Of a DNA stretch of 39,787 nucleotides, positions 14,165-20,937 are shown one piece after another. The first letter of the stretch is position 1. Every line of letters begins with the position of its first letter. The notes beneath the pieces are model-generated. The model had not been told where the DNA came from. It did no database searches and saw only the letters and a list, made by a program, of their open reading frames with translations. Origin of the DNA: a virus; IMG/VR virus record IMGVR_UViG_3300048930_000290, positions 1 to 39,787 of that record; one strand, given 5' to 3'. A program made the position numbers and the translations under genes.

Positions 14165-14764
14165 ATGGGGGTGAAAAAAGTGCTTTCTCTTTTGGGCGAT
14201 AAAAAACTTTTGGTTTTCGAATCAATGGTTGATGCGGTCATCAACTTTTCAGTTGAGGGTGACTTTGCAGAGTTTGGGGTTTATCAAGGCGGCGGCCTTC
14301 AAAAGATTGCAGAAAGACTAAAGCTTCACCTTTGGGATTCTGAAAAACTGATACACGGCTATGACACCTTTCAGGGCTTGCCGTACTACGGCGGGCGGGG
14401 TTTGACTCAAGGTCGCTTTGCTTGTGCGATGGATCAGGTGAGACGCAACATAGGTCCGCAAGTGTATCACTCTGGCAACCCGGTGCCGATTCATCTTCAT
14501 GCGACTGAACTCCCCAATGGTATTTTAAAAAAGCCTTTGTGCTTTGCTCATGTGGATCTTGATTTAGGCGACCCAACTTTTTTGACTCTTTGTGAAGTGG
14601 GTGATCTTATAAGACCTGAAGGGATCATTTTAGTTGATGACTATGACTTCCCAGAAACACCAATGGTCAAGCCCGCAGTCGATTCATGGTTCAAACTCTA
14701 CGGCAAGTTTTTTGAAGTTATATATTCTGAGGGGTATCAATGGGCCGCAAAAAAAATCAAGTAA
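14165..14764 (+). CDS. TylF/macrocin O-methyltransferase-like protein
   Basis: The protein contains SAM-binding EFGVYQGGG. The later part has KLIHGYDTFQGLP, the acidic FAHVDLDLGDPT and ILVDDYDFPET, which are the Asp-rich metal and SAM features of the TylF family of sugar O-methyltransferases. An open frame reaches back to 14135 but would run through the terminator, so ATG 14165 or GTG 14180 (with GGGGG eight bases upstream) is the better start; about 194-199 aa. With the GT9-like gene that follows and overlaps it, it forms a likely glycan-modifying pair. Confidence 0.75.
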   Translation: MGVKKVLSLLGDKKLLVFESMVDAVINFSVEGDFAEFGVYQGGGLQKIAERLKLHLWDSEKLIHGYDTFQGLPYYGGRGLTQGRFACAMDQVRRNIGPQVYHSGNPVPIHLHATELPNGILKKPLCFAHVDLDLGDPTFLTLCEVGDLIRPEGIILVDDYDFPETPMVKPAVDSWFKLYGKFFEVIYSEGYQWAAKKIK

Positions 14765-15789
14765 AAGAGCTTTGCTATTTAGACCCCACCATCTTTAGGC
14801 CGCAAACAAAACATGAAAAAGTAAGGGTATGGTTTCACCTGATTAATGGTGGTATTGGTGACTATATCAACCACATGAGTGCGTTTAAGTGGCTCGCTGA
14901 AAAGAACCCTCACATTATAGGTCATATCGTTGCACCTTCACAGTTCTTTGAAATCGCCCAATTTATCATGAAGCCGTACACGCATTGGCAAGTTGTCGAG
15001 CGGTCCATATTCAATCGCTTTGCAAGAAAGATGTTGATACCCGGTGATGAGATTTTAGATCCATCCACTTTCAAAAAATATATCGGGGCACCCGGTGCTC
15101 ACCTTCTCGATTTAGGCTTTATGCTCTACGCCCAACTCGATAAGCCACCAGAAGGCTTTAACTTCATGGTGGACTTAAGCCACTACCAACCGTCACACCA
15201 TGAGTTTGAAGAGCTTGATCTTCATATGCCTTACGCGGTTTTTACACCCGGCTACACCGCTGAATCGAGAGTCTTTAAGGCTGAATATATGAACAAGCTT
15301 TTAGAGTACACAAAAAGTAAAGGCATCACACCTGTGTTCTTAGGCAAAAAAGATTTTGCCAATCGCGGTAAAGAAGCTTTTAACAAAGGTTACTTTGCAA
15401 GGTTCCAAGATGATATTGATTATTCTTTAGGTGTTGACCTAAGAGAGAAGACTTCTTTGCTTGATGCGATTTATATCATGGGCCGCGCAAAGTTTGTGAT
15501 TGGTATCGATAATGGACTTTTAAATTTAGCGGGCACCACAAAAGTGCCAATAATTTTTGGCCACACCATCACCCAAGTGAGACACCGAGACATAAGAAGA
15601 CGAGAAGGTAAGACCATCAACATCATAGTGGATGAGGTGACTCTTCCCTGTAGTGGGTGCCAGAGCAAAATGCGCTACATTATGAAGCATAAGTTTTCAA
15701 AGTGCATCTATGGCGACTATCAATGCCTTGACCTTTTGTTTGCAAACGACTGCGAAGCATGGAAGAAAGCCATTGATAGCGTTCTATGA
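14740..15789 (+). CDS. GT9-like (heptosyltransferase-fold) glycosyltransferase
   Basis: 349 aa. NGGIGDYINHMSAFKWL near the N-terminus (36-52) corresponds to the GxGD start of family 9 enzymes. Near residue 250, IMGRAKFVIGIDNGLLNLAG is the nucleotide-sugar/acceptor loop of the GT-B C-terminal domain. A Cys pair (CSGC) and more Cys near the end may hold zinc. It overlaps the methyltransferase by 25 bases and the next gene by 4. It probably adds a sugar to a host surface glycan or another acceptor; the substrate cannot be read from sequence. Confidence 0.65.
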   Translation: MGRKKNQVKELCYLDPTIFRPQTKHEKVRVWFHLINGGIGDYINHMSAFKWLAEKNPHIIGHIVAPSQFFEIAQFIMKPYTHWQVVERSIFNRFARKMLIPGDEILDPSTFKKYIGAPGAHLLDLGFMLYAQLDKPPEGFNFMVDLSHYQPSHHEFEELDLHMPYAVFTPGYTAESRVFKAEYMNKLLEYTKSKGITPVFLGKKDFANRGKEAFNKGYFARFQDDIDYSLGVDLREKTSLLDAIYIMGRAKFVIGIDNGLLNLAGTTKVPIIFGHTITQVRHRDIRRREGKTINIIVDEVTLPCSGCQSKMRYIMKHKFSKCIYGDYQCLDLLFANDCEAWKKAIDSVL

Positions 15790-16262
15790 TCCACCACAAA
15801 GTGACACCGGGAACAGAGATATTTTGCCACGCTTGCCGTCACAAGATTGCAGTTGTGGAAGAGATAGAAGTTGAGGCATCACACAACGAAGTAAAAGAAA
15901 AATTGAGCTTTTACATCTTCTCAAAAGACGAGATCATCACACCTCAAGATTTTGAGTTTTGCCCCATCTGTAAGTCTTTATGGTTTTGCAAAGGCTACTT
16001 CCTACCAAGCGCGCCTACCATTAGAGATTCTTTTTCAATTGCGAGAGAGTTTGAGAACCTAAACGAGTCAGTCAATTTTTACTATGAAAAAACTGTAAGG
16101 CAAGGGCGATTTATCGCAGAGTTGGCCGATGATATTTTTGCAATCGGACCGGATCAAGATCCAATACTTGCCGGGATATACCAAAGACTGGCAAGCTTTT
16201 TGACAAGTGAAGCAGATGCCATGAGAGAAAGAGTGAGCAAGCGTGAAGAAGAGAGTGACTAG
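15786..16262 (+). CDS. Zinc-knuckle protein of unknown function (158 aa)
   Basis: The ATG overlaps the previous stop (ATGA). CHAC near residue 14 and CPIC near residue 59 form a likely zinc site, with FCKGY following. The rest is helical and acidic. It overlaps the polymerase start by 20 bases, so expression of the two is coupled. No family was recognised. Confidence 0.6.
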   Translation: MIHHKVTPGTEIFCHACRHKIAVVEEIEVEASHNEVKEKLSFYIFSKDEIITPQDFEFCPICKSLWFCKGYFLPSAPTIRDSFSIAREFENLNESVNFYYEKTVRQGRFIAELADDIFAIGPDQDPILAGIYQRLASFLTSEADAMRERVSKREEESD

Positions 16263-18210
16263 AAAAAAGATCTACCTTGATTTTGAAACACGGTGCGAGT
16301 TAGATCTCAAAAAAGTTGGTGCCTATAAATATACCAAGCACCCATCATGTGAGATCATCTGTGGCGCTTATGCGATTGAGGGTGGCCCGGTTGAAACTTT
16401 TGGCAATTGGGTGCCAAAAGAACTCAATAGCAAAATTTTATCAAGAGAGTATCAGGTGGTAGCTCACAATGCTTTTTTCGAAAAATGCGTTTTAGAAAAC
16501 ATTGTTTATCAAGCGGGCTTAAGTCCTAAGAAGTTCAATGACACCGCTGCGCGGGCCGCCGTTTGCGCTCTTCCAAGATCTCTTGAAGGTGTGGCCCTTG
16601 CTTTAAACCTCACCACAAAAAAAGATATGGATGGCAATCGGTTGATAAAGAAGTTTTGTAAGCCCACAAAGGCGTGGACTGTGTGGGCTTTAAAACCTGA
16701 AGGGCCAGAGCCTAAGAAGTGGCATGATGATTTTTTAGAACTCATGTCAATCTATGACTACTGCTCAACCGATGTTGTGGTAATGAGGTTAGTTGATAAA
16801 GCGTTGCCGGAGTTGACTGAATCAGAATTTGAAACATGGGCCATCAACCAAGAGATGAACAAGCGGGGTATTGCCGTCGATGTAGAGTTGGCCAAAAAAG
16901 TGGTGGCGTTTGATTTAGAATTTAAAGCCCGCATCGATGAAGAGATGAACCGAGTGACAAAAGGTGTTGTCGATAAAGCCTCAAAAACCCAAAAGCTTTT
17001 AGAGTTTTTAGAACCGCTTAGGATCGAAGACGTTCAAGCAAAGACTTTGAAGAACTTAAAAAGCCTCGATGAACCTTTTAAAACTGTGGTGCATTTAAGA
17101 AAGCTTGCCTCAAAAACGAGTGTGAAAAAGTATCAAGCCATGATCAACCGCGCAGATCAAGACGGGCGAGTCAGAGACTTAACACTCTATCACGGGGCAT
17201 CGACTGGAAGAGATTCAGGGCGAGGGCTTCAGATTCAAAACCTTCCACGCGGTAACGTGAAAGATGTTGAGACGGCAATTGAGGTTTTAAAAGTGAGCGA
17301 GTCACTTGATGACTTCATGCTCTTTTACAATTCACCACTTGATGTCTTCTCAAGTCTGATCAGATCCATGCTTCATGCAACACCGGGTAAGATGCTTTTT
17401 GTGGCTGACTACAATGCGATTGAAGCGCGAGTCATTTCATGGCTTTCAGGCAATGAAGTGGGATTAGAACCCTTTAGACTTGGTATTGACCCTTATGTCT
17501 TGATGGCATCAAAGATCTTTCGGGTAAAGCCTGAAGATGTCACCGATGATCAACGCTTCATCGGTAAGACTGCGATCCTCGCTCTTGGATATCAACAAGG
17601 TGATAAAGGTTTTTTTAAAACCGCAACCGATTGGGGTGCCAAAGGTATGACCCCGGAACTGGCAAAAAGAACGGTGCAGATTTATAGAGAAGACAATTTT
17701 AAAATTGTAGAGTTTTGGGCGGCGCTTGAAGACGCTGCGATCAAAGCGGTGAGAACAAAGGGCAAGATCTTTTATGCTGAAAAGATCTCTTTTAAATGCG
17801 ATGATCAGTTTTTAAATATGATTCTACCGAGTGGAAGAAAGCTTTACTATTTTAGGCCCGATATAAAAAATGAGCCCACGCCATGGGGCGAGATGCGGCC
17901 AAAGCTTTATTTTTGGGGCGTTGAATCTCAGACAAAAAGATTTTTAAGATCTGCAACCTACGGCGGGGCACTCGCTGAAAACGCTTCTCAAGCCACTGCG
18001 AGAGACATCATGGTCAATGGGGTAAAGAAAACGGTGGCTTTAGGCTTTGACTTTCTCTTCCCCGTTCACGACGAGGTGGTGAGTGAATCGGTCGATGACA
18101 GTGAAGATAAGTTGACAAGATATGTGGATGCCCTTTTAGACTTACCACCGTGGGCGAAAGACCTTCCACTTGATGCAAAAGGTTTTAAAACTTTGAGGTA
18201 TAAAAAATGA
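16243..18210 (+). CDS. Family A DNA polymerase with 3'-5' exonuclease (T7-like)
   Basis: 655 aa. Exonuclease motifs: YLDFETR (D13, E15), VVAHNAFFEK (74-81 region) and YDYCSTDV (171-178). Polymerase motif A is VADYNAIEARVISWL (D389, E394). Motif B is QRFIGKTAILALGYQQG (437-453). Motif C is FPVHDEVVSE (H609, D610). No 5'-3' exonuclease domain is present. This is the replicative polymerase of the phage, working with the primase-helicase at 3355, the ssDNA-binding protein and the SNF2 helicase. The start overlaps the preceding gene; the stop overlaps the endolysin start (ATGA). Confidence 0.93.
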   Translation: MKKRVTRKKIYLDFETRCELDLKKVGAYKYTKHPSCEIICGAYAIEGGPVETFGNWVPKELNSKILSREYQVVAHNAFFEKCVLENIVYQAGLSPKKFNDTAARAAVCALPRSLEGVALALNLTTKKDMDGNRLIKKFCKPTKAWTVWALKPEGPEPKKWHDDFLELMSIYDYCSTDVVVMRLVDKALPELTESEFETWAINQEMNKRGIAVDVELAKKVVAFDLEFKARIDEEMNRVTKGVVDKASKTQKLLEFLEPLRIEDVQAKTLKNLKSLDEPFKTVVHLRKLASKTSVKKYQAMINRADQDGRVRDLTLYHGASTGRDSGRGLQIQNLPRGNVKDVETAIEVLKVSESLDDFMLFYNSPLDVFSSLIRSMLHATPGKMLFVADYNAIEARVISWLSGNEVGLEPFRLGIDPYVLMASKIFRVKPEDVTDDQRFIGKTAILALGYQQGDKGFFKTATDWGAKGMTPELAKRTVQIYREDNFKIVEFWAALEDAAIKAVRTKGKIFYAEKISFKCDDQFLNMILPSGRKLYYFRPDIKNEPTPWGEMRPKLYFWGVESQTKRFLRSATYGGALAENASQATARDIMVNGVKKTVALGFDFLFPVHDEVVSESVDDSEDKLTRYVDALLDLPPWAKDLPLDAKGFKTLRYKK

Positions 18211-19112
18211 AGACACCATCTAGTAGGCCGAAGCTATCAAGACAAGACATTGAAAGAGTCCTAAGTGCAAAAAAAGTTTTGCTAAAAAAACATCCTGTGA
18301 TTTTGGTAGGTATTAGGGGTTACTATGAAGACACTTTCGGCAAGCCCGGCCAGAATGACCGGGGGTTTTATGATGACGCCGCCTTTTGGATCACCAAAGA
18401 TTCTTTTCTTTCTTTTAACTATAACACCGATCCGAGCCGCTTTAGAGAGGGTGTGGGTGTAGGCTCACAAAAAGGGATGGCGGTTTTAAAGCTTGGGGTG
18501 TGGATGTATCAGCGTGGACCGCACAAAGGCTACGCCGCTTTCAGGCAAGCCCAAGCGGTGACGGTTCAAAGAGACAAACGGGGTGGCGGGTCTTATGAAG
18601 ACACCGGGTGGTTTGGGATCAACATCCACCGTGGTGGGGTTGGAACTACTTCAAGTGAGGGGTGTCAAACCTTGCCCGTGTCGCAATGGGTCGAGTTTAA
18701 AACTCACGGCTACAATGAACTCACCAAAAAAAACGTTGAGGTGTTCCCCTATATTCTGATCACCAATGATGAGTTAAACAAAATCTTGGGCCAATCGCAG
18801 AGCGTTATTAATGAACCCCTACCACCGACACCCCCCGAGACTCCAAGCGTGTCACATAGCTTTAAGCGGGGTGATACAGGGGAAGGGGTTAAAAACATCC
18901 AAAGCCTTGTCAATGACTTCAGATCTTACTTGAGTCTTGAACCGCTTTTAGAAGATGGTGACTTCGGGATAAAGACCGAAAGTGCAATAAAGCACTTTCA
19001 AAATATCATGGCTCTGAAGGTTGATGGGATTGTGGGGCCGAAGACGCTTCGAGCCCTTCAAATGACCCCGACACCTTCGATCGAACGACTCGAACCCCTA
19101 GACGCTGATTGA
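18207..19112 (+). CDS. Endolysin: L,D-transpeptidase-fold domain plus peptidoglycan-binding domain
   Basis: 301 aa. Residues about 30-190 contain FGINIHRGG (H141) and SSEGCQTLP (C153). This is the His...Ser-x-Gly-Cys pattern of YkuD-type L,D-transpeptidases, with the usual His replaced by Glu in S-(H)-G-C. Residues about 217-286 form a PG_binding_1 domain (FKRGDTGEGVKNIQSLVNDF ... VDGIVGPKTLRAL) after a Pro-rich linker. It probably cleaves or remodels peptidoglycan for lysis. No signal peptide is present, so a holin is needed. Its last 35 codons overlap the convergent lipoprotein gene. Confidence 0.75.
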   Translation: MKTPSSRPKLSRQDIERVLSAKKVLLKKHPVILVGIRGYYEDTFGKPGQNDRGFYDDAAFWITKDSFLSFNYNTDPSRFREGVGVGSQKGMAVLKLGVWMYQRGPHKGYAAFRQAQAVTVQRDKRGGGSYEDTGWFGINIHRGGVGTTSSEGCQTLPVSQWVEFKTHGYNELTKKNVEVFPYILITNDELNKILGQSQSVINEPLPPTPPETPSVSHSFKRGDTGEGVKNIQSLVNDFRSYLSLEPLLEDGDFGIKTESAIKHFQNIMALKVDGIVGPKTLRALQMTPTPSIERLEPLDAD

Positions 19113-19425
19113 AAGAATCGATCTGTTCTCGGACATCTTCGACCACACAGTTTTGATATCGGGCGCAAGTTTCTTCAATGAAGGTGATCATTTCACCATA
19201 CCCGTTAGGTGATAGAGATATGCGCCCGATTCTTTCAATGCGCCACTGATCAGCGGGAACACTTCTTTGATAGTTCTCTGAAAATGGTTGAGTGCAACGG
19301 GCGTTGCCGCGTGTGAGTTCAAGGCAAGCTTCAGGATTTGGGATCTTTGTTTGACAGCTAGAGAGGACCGCGACCATAGCGATTGAGGCGCTTAAACGCA
19401 TCAAGCATTTTTTTGTCGAGTTCAT
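19006..19425 (-). CDS. Spanin-like outer-membrane lipoprotein
   Basis: From ATG 19425, 139 aa. The signal peptide MRLSASIAMVAVLSSC has lipobox LSSC. The mature part has five Cys and a Pro/Ser-rich end. A longer frame reaches 19488 but the lipoprotein start fits at 19425. It overlaps the end of the 125-aa gene upstream by 68 bases in another frame, as o-spanin (Rz1) genes often overlap i-spanin genes. Its 3' end overlaps the endolysin on the opposite strand by 107 bases. Role in outer-membrane disruption is inferred from position and lipobox. Confidence 0.55.
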   Translation of the reverse strand: MNSTKKCLMRLSASIAMVAVLSSCQTKIPNPEACLELTRGNARCTQPFSENYQRSVPADQWRIERIGRISLSPNGYGEMITFIEETCARYQNCVVEDVREQIDSFNQRLGVRVVRSKVSGSFEGLEASSAPQSHQPSEP

Positions 19426-19735
19426 CGAGTTCTTTTTCAGTCGCCCCATTTTGTACCCCTTTGATTGCGTTTTGTCTTTTCTCTTCAAGATCTGCTACTT
19501 CATTTGAAACGTTGAGCCTAATCCACACCACGTTAAAGTAAACTATACCCTTGTCTGAAAGCCACTCCATTGTTTTTTGAAGGCCAAACTTTATGGTGTG
19601 TTTTAGAATCGGAAGTTTGAAAAACGGGAAGTGGACCACAAGAGATGTAAAGATTGACTCCACCGCTGCAACAACAAGAGCCGCTTGCGCGGCCCTCGTA
19701 TCTTTCTTTTTTTCGCCTATGTTTTTTGTACTCAT
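19358..19735 (-). CDS. Lysis-region protein with N-terminal hydrophobic segment (125 aa)
   Basis: After a basic start (MSTKNIGEKKKDTRAAQ), residues 18-38 are hydrophobic (ALVVAAVESIFTSLVVHFPF). A second amphipathic stretch and a C-terminal coiled coil (VADLEEKRQNAI ... LDELDKKMLDAF) follow. It may be an inner-membrane spanin partner or holin-like protein. The overlapping lipoprotein gene supports a lysis role, but no family match was recognised. Confidence 0.45.
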   Translation of the reverse strand: MSTKNIGEKKKDTRAAQAALVVAAVESIFTSLVVHFPFFKLPILKHTIKFGLQKTMEWLSDKGIVYFNVVWIRLNVSNEVADLEEKRQNAIKGVQNGATEKELDELDKKMLDAFKRLNRYGRGPL

Positions 19736-19741
19736 AAAAAC

Positions 19742-19984
19742 TTAAGCGGGCTCAACGGGTGCGGGAAGTTCAATCAACTCTGCCCATTGCTTTGCAACCC
19801 AGTCATTTAATTCTTTTTCAATCACCGGATACAAGGCTTCTTTGGCCATGTTGTCGAAAGGGTGAGAGGTATCATCCACAAGCTTCTGAAGAGCGGGCTC
19901 TAACACTTGGTCAAGCACACCTTTTAAAAGACCGGGCACGTTGATGTTTGCGGCTACAAGAGCTAAAAGAAGTTTTTTATCCAT
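19742..19984 (-). CDS. Small helical protein of the lysis region (80 aa)
   Basis: Start region MDKKLLLALVAANINVPGLL is hydrophobic but short. The rest is an amphipathic helix, ending in a Pro/Glu tail (ELPAPVEPA). It lies 6 bases from the next gene. It could be a pinholin-like or tail-associated protein. No family was recognised. Confidence 0.45.
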   Translation of the reverse strand: MDKKLLLALVAANINVPGLLKGVLDQVLEPALQKLVDDTSHPFDNMAKEALYPVIEKELNDWVAKQWAELIELPAPVEPA

Positions 19985-19995
19985 GTTGTTTACTC

Positions 19996-20388
19996 CTAGT
20001 TGATTGTTTGATTTTGTTTTTCTTCAATGACTTTTACTTGGTCTTTCAGAGTCTTGACACTTTCGCTTAAGTGGTCAAGCTTTTTCTCATGCTCTTTTTG
20101 CAGGTTCACAAGAGAGTCGTTGACCCTGCCCACAGAATCCACCAATTGACTAAAAGATTTTTTTACTTCTTCTGAGTGGTGGTGAAAGTCTTCTCTCAAA
20201 TCCTTAAGGCTTTTCTCAAAAGCTTCAGCGGCAGCTCGAGAGTTCTTTTCAGATTGAGCGATGACTTCGTTGATATATGGCTTTAATATTTTGACGCCTA
20301 TAAAAAGCAAGACTATTGACTGGCCAAACTCTACGGGCTTCATGTTTTTTGCCCACTCTAACAACGCACCCGAGATCAAAGCTTCCAA
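19996..20388 (-). CDS. Single-TM coiled-coil protein, holin/i-spanin candidate (130 aa)
   Basis: One transmembrane helix at about 21-38 (FGQSIVLLFIGVKILKPY), then about 90 residues of charged coiled coil (EKSLKDLREDF ... VKTLKDQVKVIEEK). An N-terminal anchor with a long periplasmic coiled coil is the layout of i-spanins. The start MEAL is preceded by GAGGTGATAATTG. Confidence 0.5.
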   Translation of the reverse strand: MEALISGALLEWAKNMKPVEFGQSIVLLFIGVKILKPYINEVIAQSEKNSRAAAEAFEKSLKDLREDFHHHSEEVKKSFSQLVDSVGRVNDSLVNLQKEHEKKLDHLSESVKTLKDQVKVIEEKQNQTIN

Positions 20389-20397
20389 TTATCACCT

Positions 20398-20423
20398 CAT
20401 CAAAACATGCCTTGTTTTTGATG
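20398..20423. other. Stem-loop before the lysis genes
   Basis: CATCAAAA (20398-20405) and TTTTGATG (20416-20423) form an 8-bp AT-rich stem with a 10-base loop, about 10 bases upstream of the 19996-20388 start. It has no T tract on the minus strand, so it is not a clear terminator. It may influence translation of the next gene. Confidence 0.3.
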
Positions 20424-20456
20424 GTCTTTAACATCTAGTGAATTGTCAAAGGGGTT

Positions 20457-20936
20457 TTAAAACCCTCTTTCTTTACAAATCAAAAGCTCGACCTCGCCTT
20501 TAGCCTTAGAGCAAGCTGCCTCCCAGTCAGACTTTTGTTTATCTTTCTTCGCCTTCTCTTGAACCTCTTTCTGAGCAATCGCATCAAGGCGCTGACCCTT
20601 CTTAGTCAGGTTCAACACACACTCAATCTCTTCATCCACCTCAACCGAATCCCCAGGAGTCCACGCTCTCGTGAGAGATGCTTTTAAGCCCACCGCTTCT
20701 TTTGCTTTATCGAGTAGCCCAAGCTCACGCTTTTTGATCTCGATGTCGTAGTCGTCTGAATCGTCTGGCACTTGGCACAGCATATCTTTTGGCACTTGGT
20801 TTGTGCCGATGTTGCAAGCACCTGAGCCGTCAAAGCATGGCACCAGATATCGTGTCATGACTTGGGCTTTAGCGTTTAGTGAAAGTACGAAACCACAGAA
20901 AAGAATCAGGTAAAAGTAAAATAAAAAGCGGTTCAT
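20457..20936 (-). CDS. Secreted protein of unknown function (159 aa)
   Basis: Signal peptide MNRFLFYFYLILFCGFVLSL followed by NAKAQV, with cleavage likely after AKA. The mature part has seven Cys and a Lys-rich helical C-terminus. It lies directly after the signal-peptide-bearing fibre gene (1-base gap). It may be a periplasmic or surface partner of that protein. No family was recognised. Confidence 0.55.
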   Translation of the reverse strand: MNRFLFYFYLILFCGFVLSLNAKAQVMTRYLVPCFDGSGACNIGTNQVPKDMLCQVPDDSDDYDIEIKKRELGLLDKAKEAVGLKASLTRAWTPGDSVEVDEEIECVLNLTKKGQRLDAIAQKEVQEKAKKDKQKSDWEAACSKAKGEVELLICKERGF

Positions 20937-20937
20937 A

